From positions 1 through 49,533 of IMG/VR virus record IMGVR_UViG_3300035698_023389: a DNA stretch of 49,533 nucleotides. The stretch is one strand, 5' to 3'. This stretch comes from a virus. Under the pieces are notes generated by a model, which was not told where the DNA came from, searched no databases, and worked only from the letters and a program-made list of their open reading frames with translations. Positions 1 through 7,723 of the stretch are shown piece after piece (the first letter of the stretch is position 1; every line of letters starts with the position of its first letter). The position numbers were made by a program, and so were the translations under genes.

Positions 1-2
1 AT

Positions 3-113
3 TTACATAAACTTGTAAGATACTTTACACATAACTCTTTAAGAACTAAAAAATGGTCATTAATGAAATCAGAAATAAAAAAACAAATAAGAGAAGAAGT
101 TGAAAAAGAGTAA
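3..113 (+). CDS. C-terminal end of a small protein cut by the window edge
   Basis: An open frame runs from the first bases of the window to a TAA at 111-113 and encodes about 36 residues, ending in a charged helix (MKSEIKKQIREEVEKE). The stop is followed by the same TAACTTTTA string that follows the genes ending at 274 and 664, which supports a real gene end. An internal ATG at 63 could give only 16 residues. Nothing identifies its function. Confidence 0.35.
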   Translation, partial: LHKLVRYFTHNSLRTKKWSLMKSEIKKQIREEVEKE

Positions 114-130
114 CTTTTACGAAGGATGTG

Positions 131-274
131 ATGAATATAGTTGAACATACAGATAGAAAATTCATAACATGGATGCACAGAAGAGGACGAAGTTTGGAAA
201 CTGAATTTATGGAAGAAAATTCAGAAAGGTTTGTTTGTTGGTGTGCCGATAAATATGATAATAAGGAAGAGTAA
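131..274 (+). CDS. Small hypothetical protein (47 aa)
   Basis: ATG at 131 follows GAAGGATGTG, a string found again before the start at 401, so both starts appear to share a ribosome binding site design. The product is 47 residues, basic in the middle (HRRGR) and acidic at the end, with two Cys in a CWC pair. It is too short for a family assignment. The stop overlaps the repeated GAAGAGTAACTTTTATGATG string. Confidence 0.5.
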   Translation: MNIVEHTDRKFITWMHRRGRSLETEFMEENSERFVCWCADKYDNKEE

Positions 275-277
275 CTT

Positions 278-372
278 TTATGATGTATTATGCGAATGTG
301 TACGGAGAGTCTAATGATACTCTCGCTGGATATCGGGCTACCATGAAACTTGGTACGAACCACGCAAGATAG
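278..372 (+). ncRNA. Possible structured RNA element A
   Basis: No convincing reading frame occupies this stretch. It contains two strong hairpins: GAGAGT pairing with ACTCTC across an 8-base loop (about 314-333) and TACCA pairing with TGGTA across a 7-base loop (about 339-355). A TGCG/CGCA pair (near 290 and 361) could close the whole element. Its first 34 bases match 29 of 34 aligned bases in the element at 840-996. It may be a degenerate tRNA-like RNA or a leader of the gene at 401. Confidence 0.25.
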
Positions 373-400
373 TATAATCATAAGAAATACGAAGGATGTG

Positions 401-664
401 ATGAATATGAAATTTAGAAAAAAACCATTAGTAATTGAAGTAGAACAGTTCTTACCGTTTGAAGATGATATGGGAAAACCACAAAGCAATATTCCTTGTG
501 TTCGTATGGATATAAAAAAGAGTAAAACTAATTGGAGTTTAAAAACTTTAGAAGGTAGATATGATGTTAATCCGAATGACTGGATTATAATAGGTATTAA
601 AGGAGAAGTTTATCCTTGCAAACCTGATATAGTTGAACAAACATATGATAAGGTAGAAGAGTAA
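401..664 (+). CDS. Phage PGDYG-like small protein
   Basis: 87 residues. The start FRKKPLVIEVEQF and the end NDWIIIGIKGEVYPCKPDIV match the pattern of a widespread phage protein family (FRKKPVVIEA at the N-terminus, GDWIIxGxKGExYPCKPDIF at the C-terminus, often labelled PGDYG). The usual Gly-Asp is Asn-Asp here. The function of the family is unknown. I chose the ATG at 401, after GAAGGATGTG, rather than upstream ATG 350, which lies in the structured element; ATG 407 is also possible. Confidence 0.7.
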   Translation: MNMKFRKKPLVIEVEQFLPFEDDMGKPQSNIPCVRMDIKKSKTNWSLKTLEGRYDVNPNDWIIIGIKGEVYPCKPDIVEQTYDKVEE

Positions 665-679
665 CTTTTATGATGAAAA

Positions 680-844
680 ATGGTATTAACAAAAGAACAA
701 GCAATCGAACACTATCATAAATTATATGATGATGAACCGTCTAAATTTAATATTTGGTGGTATCAGTATGAGATTTGGAAAGGTTGTTCATTCATAACTA
801 TATGTTATATTTTGTTAATTATAATTAATGAATTATTTTTATGA
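680..844 (+). CDS. Small tail-anchored membrane protein candidate (54 aa)
   Basis: The product has a soluble acidic/aromatic N-terminal half (two Trp in tandem near residue 26) and ends in a hydrophobic stretch of about 17 residues (FITICYILLIIINELFL), which would make it C-terminally membrane anchored. It lies between the repeated TAACTTTTATGATG string and the RNA element at 853. The start is uncertain because no strong ribosome site precedes it. No family recognised. Confidence 0.4.
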   Translation: MVLTKEQAIEHYHKLYDDEPSKFNIWWYQYEIWKGCSFITICYILLIIINELFL

Positions 845-852
845 TGTTATAT

Positions 853-996
853 GGGAATGAGGACGGAGAGGAAAGCCGCGAGTGTCGTCCAATGATGTAT
901 CATTAAATGCGTTCGGTTGCAGATACAAATGCTAAGGACTTACCCTGCACATTTGGAAGGACGCTTCCGTTGCGGGTTCGAATCCGGTCATTTCCA
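853..996 (+). ncRNA. tRNA-like structured RNA or tRNA-derived attachment sequence
   Basis: The 3' end (about 971-996) has GGGTTCGAATCC, a canonical T-arm core, followed by an acceptor-like strand ending TCATTTCCA. A GGAAG-GACG-CTTCC hairpin (955-968) sits where a class II tRNA variable arm would be, and CAAATG/CATTTG (926-931 with 949-954) could form an anticodon-type stem around an 18-base loop. GGAATGA at 854-860 could pair with the 3' strand with one bulge. The D-arm is not convincing, the T-stem has a mismatch, and the whole is too long for a normal tRNA. Alternatives: a tRNA with insertions, a tRNA-mimic, or the core of an integration site copied from a host tRNA gene. Confidence 0.4.
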
Positions 997-1007
997 TTTT
1001 TAGTTAG

Positions 1008-1025
1008 TTTTATATATTATTATAT
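1008..1025 (+). promoter_or_regulatory. Putative archaeal TATA-box promoter
   Basis: TTTTATATATTATTATAT lies about 45-50 bases upstream of the start at 1062, right after the tRNA-like element. TTTATATA at 1009-1016 would place RNA start near 1040. The leader holds AAAAAGGTGATAGG, a ribosome binding site also used at 11150-11166. Confidence 0.4.
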
Positions 1026-1061
1026 ATTTGTAAAAATTATTAAATAAAAAGGTGATAGGAT

Positions 1062-1274
1062 ATGATAGGTAGTAAGATTATCTCTGCTTTTAATATTGGT
1101 GACTTCGTCAAAGTAGTGGTCGAAGACACTAATGATAAGGGTGCAAACAAAGTTTTTTTTGGTACTATAACTGATCTCGATGTAGAAGCAGTAGTTCTAG
1201 AGTTAAATAATAAAAAACCTTGTGTCGCACATACAAAGTACCTTATCAGTATTGTAAAAGCAGAGAAAAAATGA
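1062..1274 (+). CDS. Small beta-rich hypothetical protein
   Basis: 70 residues starting after AAAGGTGATAGGAT, a strong ribosome site. The sequence alternates hydrophobic and charged residues (DFVKVVVED, FFGTITDLDVEAVVLELN), suggesting a small SH3/Sm-like barrel; that is an inference from pattern only. The stop overlaps the ATG of the MCM gene (ATGA at 1271-1274), so the two are probably translationally coupled and it may assist replication. Confidence 0.6.
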   Translation: MIGSKIISAFNIGDFVKVVVEDTNDKGANKVFFGTITDLDVEAVVLELNNKKPCVAHTKYLISIVKAEKK

Positions 1275-3550
1275 GTAAGAAAATCGATAAAGGTAATTAC
1301 TATTATAAGAAATTAGTAAAGTATCTTAAACGGACAAAGAATAATCCCTCAGGTAAATTCGTTTATATTACTAGTGCTTTGATTATGAAATTGTTTTTAG
1401 TTGAGAAAAATGACGATCCTATTCTTCTTAGTTCTCTTAATTTAACTGATAGAGAAAAAGAGATTTTTAGTAAGTTTAATAACAAAAGAATTTTTGAGAA
1501 CACTGAAGGCTTAACATACATTGACAGAGAAATATCTTCTGGAGTTATGGATTGGTGTAATAAGTATATACAGAGTGTTTCTAATACGATTATTCAGGAT
1601 AGCCGAAGCGTTAATTATAAGAACGCTAAAGAAATGGATGATAATCTATTGGTACCTAATGAGAACCACAGTTATGATGATGTGTTACTAAACTTATTTT
1701 ATAACTGTGATATAGAGTATGCATTCGTTGATAATGAAGTTGATCAACTCGTGTTCAACGGTACCTTACAAACTTGTGCTTTTAACGTTGGTAACACTGG
1801 GCATTTCAAAATAATTCCTACTAAGTATAAAACCGTTTGCACTTGTCAGACACAGTTTGGAGAGTGTGGTAACAGTGTTAATTATTGTAGAGTGCATAAG
1901 CATTGGAAATTAACATGTAATGATTCACATAATAATGTTGAGAGTGGTCATACTATTAAGGACCCATTCAGTAAACCTGCTATTGAGAACCGTAAGCTGT
2001 TCCATTATTTGTTAACCGATAAGAATGATGATAGTAACAAAGAGATAACTGCGTATTCTTTAACGGAGATAACAAGTAATGTCATTAAGTGCAATTGTGT
2101 GTTCGTTAACAATGATATAGAACCGTTCGTCTTAATATTAGGAGTCGATGTTACCGATGAAGATGATTCATTCGAAGGAGATTTTTTGTTGAAGAACCCA
2201 AAGAATTTTACTATGATCAATGATGTGTATGAGAGCATTAGAAAGTATTATAAGAAGCATCATAATGTTCTGATCGATAATAAGAATAAAGTTATTTGGC
2301 AGATCGTGATTTTACAGATGTTGTGCAAGAAGTTTTTTAATAACAGAGTGCACAGTATTATATTAGGTAAGAGTGGAACCGGTAAAACTTTCCCAGTTGA
2401 TGCTATTCTTCCATTGTTCACCTTCAATGAGAAGAGAGTAGTTGGCAGCAGTATTACTAGGAACAAGTTCTTAGGTGGGCCACAGAACAAGAACGTTTCC
2501 ACGTTTGTACCAGGTTATGCTTCGAGTCAGGAGGCGGTGTTTCTTGATGAAGTTAGTAGTAGTATACAGAGTTTCAGTAAAGCACCTGATCAACACGCTA
2601 ACCCTATTGCGATGATAAAAGATGCATCTAAATCTTTTTACACGGTAGCTATTCAAGGTGGTGACAAAGTTGCTGGCAATGCTACGTTTATATTAGCAGG
2701 TAATTTAGAGAATATGAACGAACATGTGTTAGAGTATAAGAAAAAAGTGCGTAATAATTATAAGACTTACAGTAATGTTAGAAGTAATTTTAATGGTCCT
2801 TTGTTCAAGAGCATAGAGTATTATAGCGTTGACAAAGGTAACACATTCATGGCCAAAGCACATGCGTATGCTAGGAAGAATTTTAACAGAGATTACTTAA
2901 CTGGTTTGGAACCAGCGGCGATTGGGCGTTTCAGTTTTGTAGTGTTATTGGAAGATGATAATGATGTTTTGGAACGCTTACCAAAAGGATGTAATTACCA
3001 TACCAAGAGTCTTAAAATGTTTGACACTATTAGTGGTAAGAAACTGCACCGTAACAATTTCATTGATGAATTGAATGGAGTGTTTGGTTTGGATGAAGAT
3101 AATAAGTTGTGTAGTATACCACAAGTTTTCAGTGATAAAGTACACGAGTTCTTCTATGAAGAGTTCTTGGCCAATAGAAATAATTTCAGTAAGTTTAAGA
3201 ATGAAAGTGTGAACACTCATTTCCAAAAGAGTCTTATTAATATTATCACACAATTATTGTACATGGACAAGGTTTATTGGGGTAAGCCACTAGAAATAGG
3301 TGAAGATGATCTGTTAATAGTTAATGATATTATGTTGTATAATTTTAATAGCTTGAGCATTGATGAAGCTAAGAAGGTTAAGAAACCTTATTATAATGAT
3401 TACGATGTGTTCAAAGCCGATGACTTGTTCACGGCTTTTGAAGAGAAGAATGATGAGAGAATTAAAAAAGAGTTAGAAGAGAAGAAGATGATAGAAAATA
3501 TTACAAAGAAGACAGATCCTTTCGATGAAGTGCAAGATGATGGTGAATAA
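1271..3550 (+). CDS. MCM-like AAA+ replicative helicase
   Basis: 759 residues. An N-terminal region has a Cys/His cluster typical of an MCM zinc-binding domain (CTCQ...CG...YCRVHKHWKLTC, about residues 188-216). The AAA+ core shows Walker A GKSGTGKT (about 366-373), Walker B AVFLDEVSS (about 422-430), sensor 1 FILAGN (about 473-478) and an arginine-finger motif IGRFSFVVLLEDD (about 550-562), in MCM order. The role is unwinding DNA at the viral fork as a hexamer. I chose the ATG at 1271 that overlaps the previous stop, not the upstream ATG at 1220 inside that gene. The primase is close downstream. Sequence divergence leaves some room for another AAA+ helicase, but the motif set fits MCM best. 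Confidence 0.85.
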   Translation: MSKKIDKGNYYYKKLVKYLKRTKNNPSGKFVYITSALIMKLFLVEKNDDPILLSSLNLTDREKEIFSKFNNKRIFENTEGLTYIDREISSGVMDWCNKYIQSVSNTIIQDSRSVNYKNAKEMDDNLLVPNENHSYDDVLLNLFYNCDIEYAFVDNEVDQLVFNGTLQTCAFNVGNTGHFKIIPTKYKTVCTCQTQFGECGNSVNYCRVHKHWKLTCNDSHNNVESGHTIKDPFSKPAIENRKLFHYLLTDKNDDSNKEITAYSLTEITSNVIKCNCVFVNNDIEPFVLILGVDVTDEDDSFEGDFLLKNPKNFTMINDVYESIRKYYKKHHNVLIDNKNKVIWQIVILQMLCKKFFNNRVHSIILGKSGTGKTFPVDAILPLFTFNEKRVVGSSITRNKFLGGPQNKNVSTFVPGYASSQEAVFLDEVSSSIQSFSKAPDQHANPIAMIKDASKSFYTVAIQGGDKVAGNATFILAGNLENMNEHVLEYKKKVRNNYKTYSNVRSNFNGPLFKSIEYYSVDKGNTFMAKAHAYARKNFNRDYLTGLEPAAIGRFSFVVLLEDDNDVLERLPKGCNYHTKSLKMFDTISGKKLHRNNFIDELNGVFGLDEDNKLCSIPQVFSDKVHEFFYEEFLANRNNFSKFKNESVNTHFQKSLINIITQLLYMDKVYWGKPLEIGEDDLLIVNDIMLYNFNSLSIDEAKKVKKPYYNDYDVFKADDLFTAFEEKNDERIKKELEEKKMIENITKKTDPFDEVQDDGE

Positions 3551-3749
3551 GTATTTTGTTATAAGAATAGAAAAACTAGTAAAAGAAAAGTGTATGTTAG
3601 AAAATGAAGTTTTCATTACCGAACAAAAACTTTGTAGCGGTCAATGTACTGGGGCTTTTTATATTAGAAAAATATGTAGAATTAAAAGGAGACTAGAAAT
3701 AGTTAATAAAGATATCAAGTATTTTAAAAAGAAATTAATATTTAAATAG
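3537..3749 (+). CDS. Small basic coiled-coil protein
   Basis: About 70 residues, rich in Lys and Arg, with a helical heptad-like pattern (RIEKLVKEKCMLENEVFITEQKL) and a basic C-terminus. It overlaps the 3' end of the MCM gene in another frame; ATG 3525, 3537 and 3540 are all possible starts. A role in helicase or primase assembly is only suggested by position. Confidence 0.45.
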   Translation: MMVNKYFVIRIEKLVKEKCMLENEVFITEQKLCSGQCTGAFYIRKICRIKRRLEIVNKDIKYFKKKLIFK

Positions 3750-3762
3750 GAGGATAGATAAG

Positions 3763-4005
3763 ATGAAAATTAATGTAGATATTTTAGAAAAGGTTGAGAA
3801 AATCGAAAAGAAAAAAGAAAATGAGATGGCCATAAGAAAAGCAGAGAATAAATACATTAAAAGATGTGTTGAAGCAAATGTATGTCCTGCTTGTGGTAAT
3901 ATAAATAATGTTGTTAATGATGATTCAGAGGAAATACATCCAAGTTCTCCATTTTATAGAAGGAAATGTGGCGAATGCAAAAAGAAGTTCCAATATGTAT
4001 ACTAA
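3763..4005 (+). CDS. Small zinc-ribbon protein
   Basis: 80 residues beginning after AGGAGGATAGATAAG. The N-terminal half is a charged helix. The C-terminal half has CPACG (about residues 46-50) and CGEC (about 71-74), a zinc ribbon of the C-x2-C...C-x2-C type. Its stop overlaps the chosen primase start by 11 bases. It may bind nucleic acid or accompany the primase. Confidence 0.65.
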   Translation: MKINVDILEKVEKIEKKKENEMAIRKAENKYIKRCVEANVCPACGNINNVVNDDSEEIHPSSPFYRRKCGECKKKFQYVY

Positions 4006-5068
4006 GAAAATGAAGAAAATTAGTGATGAACAAACAGTGAAAAGTTTTTGGTTTCTTTTAACAAGTGAGCTTAAGAGAACTGATTTCATCGAAGTACGAG
4101 CCGTTAGTATTATTGACAAAGAAGTTTATGATAGGATAAGAACTTTTAGTGAGGATTATGGTGTGGTTTGTAATAATAACTGCCAGTTGTTCTTTGGTAT
4201 AAAAGATTTTCATCTGTTCAAAATATTTATGATAGACACGTTCATTCTAAATCATTGTAAGTTGTGTTATGGTTTATCACCTCGTCAAAAAGGAAAAGAT
4301 GGTAAGTTCAGTGGAGGGTATGCTAACACCGGATATGCTAGTTTCATTTTCTTTGACATAGAGAAGACCACACATAGTGATACTAGTGATGCCGAGAAGA
4401 AGATGTTACTCGCTTACACTATTCAGATAGCATGGTTCTTGGAACGAGTCGGGTTAGAACATTATAATATAGTGGACAGTGGAGCTGGGTACCATTTACT
4501 GTACCGTATTCCTCGGACCAAGTTGAGCCCTGGTAAAAAGAGGTGGTTCAAGTTTTTCATTGAGACAATGGACGAAAAGCTGAAGAATGAGTATTTCCAT
4601 TTTGATCTGTTAAAAGATTTCACTAGGATCTTCGGTTTACCTGGTAGTTTCAATGTTAAGCGTGGTAGAAAGGTAGAACTAATAACTTTTGACCCTAGTA
4701 TAAATACTGACTTCAAATTTGGTAGTAAACGAGAGAAAAAGGTTGAGATCTCAGGTGAGAAACACATGATAAAAGGTAAGATGTGTGATGAGCCCTTGGT
4801 CAAGTTCATGATGTCATTTAAACATAAGAAGTTACAACACGGTGGGAGTTTGAGTAGGAACAGTTATTTAGAATTATCACTAGCTTGTTTGTTCAGAGAT
4901 AATGGGTTAAATGTAACGGATGTTAAAGATATTATACATAACATTAATATAAACATGAACAAGGTCATTCAAGTTAACCCTAAGTATGTACCTAAAGATT
5001 ACAATTTTAGTAAAACTGTGGTTAATAAATGGTCTATGGTCGAATGTGGAGTGAAAATATATGATTAA
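3995..5068 (+). CDS. Archaeo-eukaryotic primase (AEP, PriS-like)
   Basis: 357 residues. The three AEP motifs appear in order: metal-binding FFDIEKT (motif I), SGAGYH (motif II, S-x-G-x-H) and GLPGSFNVKRGRKVEL (motif III, with the usual Pro-Gly-Ser, Asn and Lys). This predicts synthesis of primers for the viral PolB. It sits directly after the MCM module, giving a helicase-primase block. I chose ATG 3995; ATG 4010 is equally plausible, and the longer frame from 3908 is inside the preceding gene. No C-terminal large-subunit domain (PriL) is apparent. Confidence 0.8.
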   Translation: MYTKKMKKISDEQTVKSFWFLLTSELKRTDFIEVRAVSIIDKEVYDRIRTFSEDYGVVCNNNCQLFFGIKDFHLFKIFMIDTFILNHCKLCYGLSPRQKGKDGKFSGGYANTGYASFIFFDIEKTTHSDTSDAEKKMLLAYTIQIAWFLERVGLEHYNIVDSGAGYHLLYRIPRTKLSPGKKRWFKFFIETMDEKLKNEYFHFDLLKDFTRIFGLPGSFNVKRGRKVELITFDPSINTDFKFGSKREKKVEISGEKHMIKGKMCDEPLVKFMMSFKHKKLQHGGSLSRNSYLELSLACLFRDNGLNVTDVKDIIHNININMNKVIQVNPKYVPKDYNFSKTVVNKWSMVECGVKIYD

Positions 5069-5081
5069 CTAATAATTTACT

Positions 5082-5115
5082 GTTATTTACTAACAAATTA
5101 TTATTAGTAAATAAC
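5082..5115. repeat. 12-bp perfect inverted repeat upstream of promoter
   Basis: GTTATTTACTAA (5082-5093) and its exact complement TTAGTAAATAAC (5104-5115) are separated by 10 bases. The right arm is the first part of the promoter cassette at 5106-5207. It could be a terminator-like hairpin after the primase gene, a regulator binding site, or part of an origin. Confidence 0.6.
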
Positions 5116-5207
5116 CTATATACTTAAAAATATAAATGTTTATATACTAGCATGATATATATATTATATCAAAGAGTTAACCCAACTAAAAGGGTGGAGA
5201 TACAAAA
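5106..5207 (+). promoter_or_regulatory. Promoter-leader cassette, copy 1
   Basis: A 102-base segment ending at the ATG of the DUF932 gene. It contains AAAATATAAA-TG-TTTATATACT at 5127-5148, a near-palindrome holding a TTTATATA box (5139-5146) that would place RNA start near 5168. The leader has ACCC and GGGT that can pair, with the ribosome site GGGTGGAGAT next to or inside the stem. The same 102 bases recur at 22956-23057 with 88 of 102 bases identical and no gaps. Confidence 0.7.
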
Positions 5208-6122
5208 ATGGAAACATATAATATACAAACAACTAATGATTTAATAGAATTTGGTGGTAAGTTAGACACCGCTATTGAGAAACCTGTTTTTTATGGTAAT
5301 GATATGGTACAGACTCCTAAGTACATGGCAGTTTTCAACGAATCGAAAGATCAACTAGCTCAAATAACTAGTGATAAATATACTATTATCCAACACCGTG
5401 ACATCGTTCATTCTTTGATCAATAGTTTTAAGAGTAAAGGAATAGAAGTTTTTGGTAGGATGGATGACAACGGTAACCAAGTCAGAGCCGATCTAGTATT
5501 TGGTAATGGTAAGAATCCCATTAAAGATGGTACTAACAAAGGAATACAAATTGGTATTCGCGTTCTTAACTCTTACAATAGGAGTAGTTCTTTTAGGATG
5601 GAAATGTTTGGTTTCCGTATGTTATGCCAGAATGGTATGAGTTTAGGAAAAGTAATGAATGATATTAAAGAAGTTACTTTCCACACTGGAGCAGAAAAGA
5701 ATTTGGAACAGATACAACTTATTGTTGATAGCTTTATTGACAGAGTTGTTAGTAGCAGTGATTTGTTACAAGTATATGTTAGTAAGTGCATGGTCGATTC
5801 GATTGCATGGGATGAAGTTACAAAGATCTTAGAAAAGTACATGCCACATCAGAAGCATAGAGATAAAATATGTGAGAAACTAGGTATAAGTATGATTACT
5901 AAAAGAAATGAAAAAACCAAAGAAAAATATTATGAATACGTACTAGAAAAAGATGGTAAGAAAAATGTTAATCGATGGGACATGTATAATGCGTTAACGA
6001 ATTATGCTACCCATAACAAGCTTTCATTTGGTACAGAGAACTTCGTACAAGAAATTGCACAGAAAGTTATGAAAAATAGTTTTAACAGTTTAAAAGTTAT
6101 AGAACCAGAGGTGATGGCATAA
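5208..6122 (+). CDS. DUF932 phage/plasmid-like protein
   Basis: 304 residues. The layout matches the DUF932 family found in phages and plasmids: an N-terminal strand-rich part (MAVFNESKDQLAQITSDKYTIIQHRDIV), a central RADLVFG and IQIGIRVLNSYNRSSSFRMEMFGFRMLCQNGM block, then helices. The biochemical role of the family is not established. It is the first gene after a strong TATA promoter cassette, so it is likely highly expressed, perhaps early. The next gene starts on its stop codon (TAATG). Confidence 0.7.
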   Translation: METYNIQTTNDLIEFGGKLDTAIEKPVFYGNDMVQTPKYMAVFNESKDQLAQITSDKYTIIQHRDIVHSLINSFKSKGIEVFGRMDDNGNQVRADLVFGNGKNPIKDGTNKGIQIGIRVLNSYNRSSSFRMEMFGFRMLCQNGMSLGKVMNDIKEVTFHTGAEKNLEQIQLIVDSFIDRVVSSSDLLQVYVSKCMVDSIAWDEVTKILEKYMPHQKHRDKICEKLGISMITKRNEKTKEKYYEYVLEKDGKKNVNRWDMYNALTNYATHNKLSFGTENFVQEIAQKVMKNSFNSLKVIEPEVMA

Positions 6123-6334
6123 TGGAATCTAAAGATATCGAAGTAACAAATGCTGGTTTAGATAAACTAGAACTGAAATTTGATGGAGCTATACCCGAAA
6201 TAAAGAATTACCCACCTATTGCCGAAATGTTTGTTGTTAATTTTTCTGCTTTGGTTACAAAAGAACAGTTACATAAATTGTTAGTGGGGATGAAGCAACA
6301 TAAAATGGTAGTAGAACCTGAAATGGGTAGGTGA
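6122..6334 (+). CDS. Small hypothetical protein (70 aa)
   Basis: Its ATG shares a base with the stop of the DUF932 gene, so translation is probably coupled. The product is acidic at the start and ends with a helix (ALVTKEQLHKLLVGMKQHKMVV). No Cys, no signal peptide, no recognised family. Confidence 0.6.
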   Translation: MESKDIEVTNAGLDKLELKFDGAIPEIKNYPPIAEMFVVNFSALVTKEQLHKLLVGMKQHKMVVEPEMGR

Positions 6335-6340
6335 TGAAGA

Positions 6341-6391
6341 ATGAGTTTATTTTTAACTAAACAACAACTAAAAAATATTAAGGTGGAATGA
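6341..6391 (+). CDS. 16-residue micro-ORF
   Basis: ATG at 6341 follows AGGTGATGAAGA, a strong ribosome site, and the frame ends in a TGA that overlaps the ATG of the next gene (ATGA at 6388-6391). The peptide is MSLFLTKQQLKNIKVE. It may serve mainly to couple translation to the next gene, or be a remnant of a longer gene. Confidence 0.3.
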   Translation: MSLFLTKQQLKNIKVE

Positions 6392-6633
6392 AAATGAAAC
6401 GAATTAATCCGAAATTCAAGAAAACAGATTATGATGGTAATGTTATAATAATTAAAGGTCAAGAATATTTCCTATGTGCTTGTGTTAATTGTGGAGATGT
6501 TCATGCATGCATTAGTGATAAAAGTTTAGTAACAGTTGATACAACTATTGAATGTTGTAATAACCCAGATAATTGGTGTTTGCCGAATGGTGCTGAAAAA
6601 ATTATTGATAAATTCATAAAGAAATGGGAGTGA
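6388..6633 (+). CDS. Cys-rich small protein, probable zinc binder
   Basis: 81 residues starting after AAGGTGGAATGAAA. Cysteines are arranged CACVNCG (about residues 31-37), then C at 43, and CCNNPDNWC (about 57-65), suggesting one or two metal sites. Function unknown. It lies immediately upstream of the DHH phosphoesterase gene. Confidence 0.6.
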   Translation: MKMKRINPKFKKTDYDGNVIIIKGQEYFLCACVNCGDVHACISDKSLVTVDTTIECCNNPDNWCLPNGAEKIIDKFIKKWE

Positions 6634-6639
6634 AATAAA

Positions 6640-7509
6640 ATGGTAGAAGAAATTATTAACCCTAAAACAGTAAAACCTGGTGATGTGACATGCTATTATC
6701 ATACCGATATGGATGGAATAGCTAGTGCTAGCATTGTTAAAAAGGTTTATCCTAATGCTAAGTTCATTAAAGTCGATTATGGGTATGTTCCAATACAAAA
6801 GGATATTGAAGATAAATTAGTTATTATTGTTGATTTTAGTTTTGACCCTAACATAATGTCATATATTAAAACTAATTCTAGTCTTCTATGTTGGATTGAC
6901 CATCACCAATCGGCAATGGATAAGAATCTTAAGATGTGGAATTCACTAGACATTGATGGTATAAGAAACATAGAGAAAGCTGGTTGTCAGTTAACTTGGG
7001 ATTGGTTCTTTCCACATGAAAAAACCCCAATGAGTATACAGTTAATAGCTGATAGAGATACTTGGCAGTTTAAATTACATGGGGCTAAAGCATTTCATGA
7101 GTACGTACAAATATATTTTAATAAACCTGATATAACCTTGTTAAAATTGGACGTCGTTAAATGCCTTACAACTGGTGAAATATTGATTGATAAAAAACTT
7201 AAACAAGTTATACAATCGTTTAATGAGGGTAGTGATGGGTTATTTGAAGGGTATAAAACTAGAATAATTAATTCTAATCTTAACATTAGTGATATTGGAG
7301 AGTACTGTTATAAAGATAAAGGTTATCCTATAGCAATGATATGGAGTATTAGAGGTGCCGAAGTTATTGTTAGTTTAAGAAGTAACACAGTGGATGTTGA
7401 AGAAATAGCCACCAAAATTATTTATAGAGGTGGTGGTCATAAGTTTGCTAGTGGGTTTAAATCAACTTTTGAATTTATTACTATGTTGTATCAAGCAAAA
7501 AGAAAATAG
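6640..7509 (+). CDS. DHH/DHHA1 phosphoesterase (RecJ/nanoRNase type)
   Basis: 289 residues. N-terminal DHH motifs: YYHTDMDGIASA (about residues 26-37), IIVDFSF (about 62-68) and the signature IDHHQS (about 87-92). A further Asp-containing IADRDTWQF follows. The C-terminal DHHA1 motif is RGGGHKFASGF (about 267-277). Expected activity is Mn-dependent cleavage of single-stranded DNA from the 5' end, short oligonucleotides or cyclic dinucleotides. In archaea, RecJ-like proteins such as GAN work with MCM, so a replication or repair role fits the neighbourhood. A role in degrading cyclic nucleotide signals is an alternative. Confidence 0.8.
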   Translation: MVEEIINPKTVKPGDVTCYYHTDMDGIASASIVKKVYPNAKFIKVDYGYVPIQKDIEDKLVIIVDFSFDPNIMSYIKTNSSLLCWIDHHQSAMDKNLKMWNSLDIDGIRNIEKAGCQLTWDWFFPHEKTPMSIQLIADRDTWQFKLHGAKAFHEYVQIYFNKPDITLLKLDVVKCLTTGEILIDKKLKQVIQSFNEGSDGLFEGYKTRIINSNLNISDIGEYCYKDKGYPIAMIWSIRGAEVIVSLRSNTVDVEEIATKIIYRGGGHKFASGFKSTFEFITMLYQAKRK

Positions 7510-7520
7510 AGGTATAGACA

Positions 7521-7703
7521 ATGGCAGTTAAAGATATGAAAGGGTTTAGGAAACGTTGTAAGAACAAACAAGCAGGTGAGAAAACTGGCAGAGATGAAAC
7601 GATTATTAGCCGGTTGTTATCCGTCGAGTATGATATTAAGATGAATGCAAAGATCACAGGTATTAGACAAAAATTTTATGATGATAACAAACATCTATTA
7701 TAA
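7521..7703 (+). CDS. Small basic protein (60 aa)
   Basis: Starts after an AGAGGTATAGACA ribosome site. The first 25 residues are very basic (KGFRKRCKNKQAGEKTGRDE), suggesting nucleic acid binding. No family recognised. Confidence 0.55.
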   Translation: MAVKDMKGFRKRCKNKQAGEKTGRDETIISRLLSVEYDIKMNAKITGIRQKFYDDNKHLL

Positions 7704-7723
7704 ATAATATTGGGGGGTGTATT

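Noticed and set aside
311-360. Hammerhead ribozyme
   Set aside because: CTAATGA and GAAAC are near-matches to conserved hammerhead strings, but the core has a substitution and the required stem between them is absent.
46-489. 147-aa - strand reading frame near the left end
   Set aside because: It crosses two better-supported + strand genes and the structured element, and its hydrophobic Ser/Phe/Ile-rich content is typical of an AT-rich antisense frame.
853-996. A normal tRNA gene or an RNase P/tmRNA gene
   Set aside because: The T-arm is real-looking, but the T-stem has a mismatch, the D-arm does not form and the length is wrong for a tRNA. GAGGAAAG resembles the RNase P CR-I motif, yet the matching P4 partner strand is missing. 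No tmRNA peptide frame is present.
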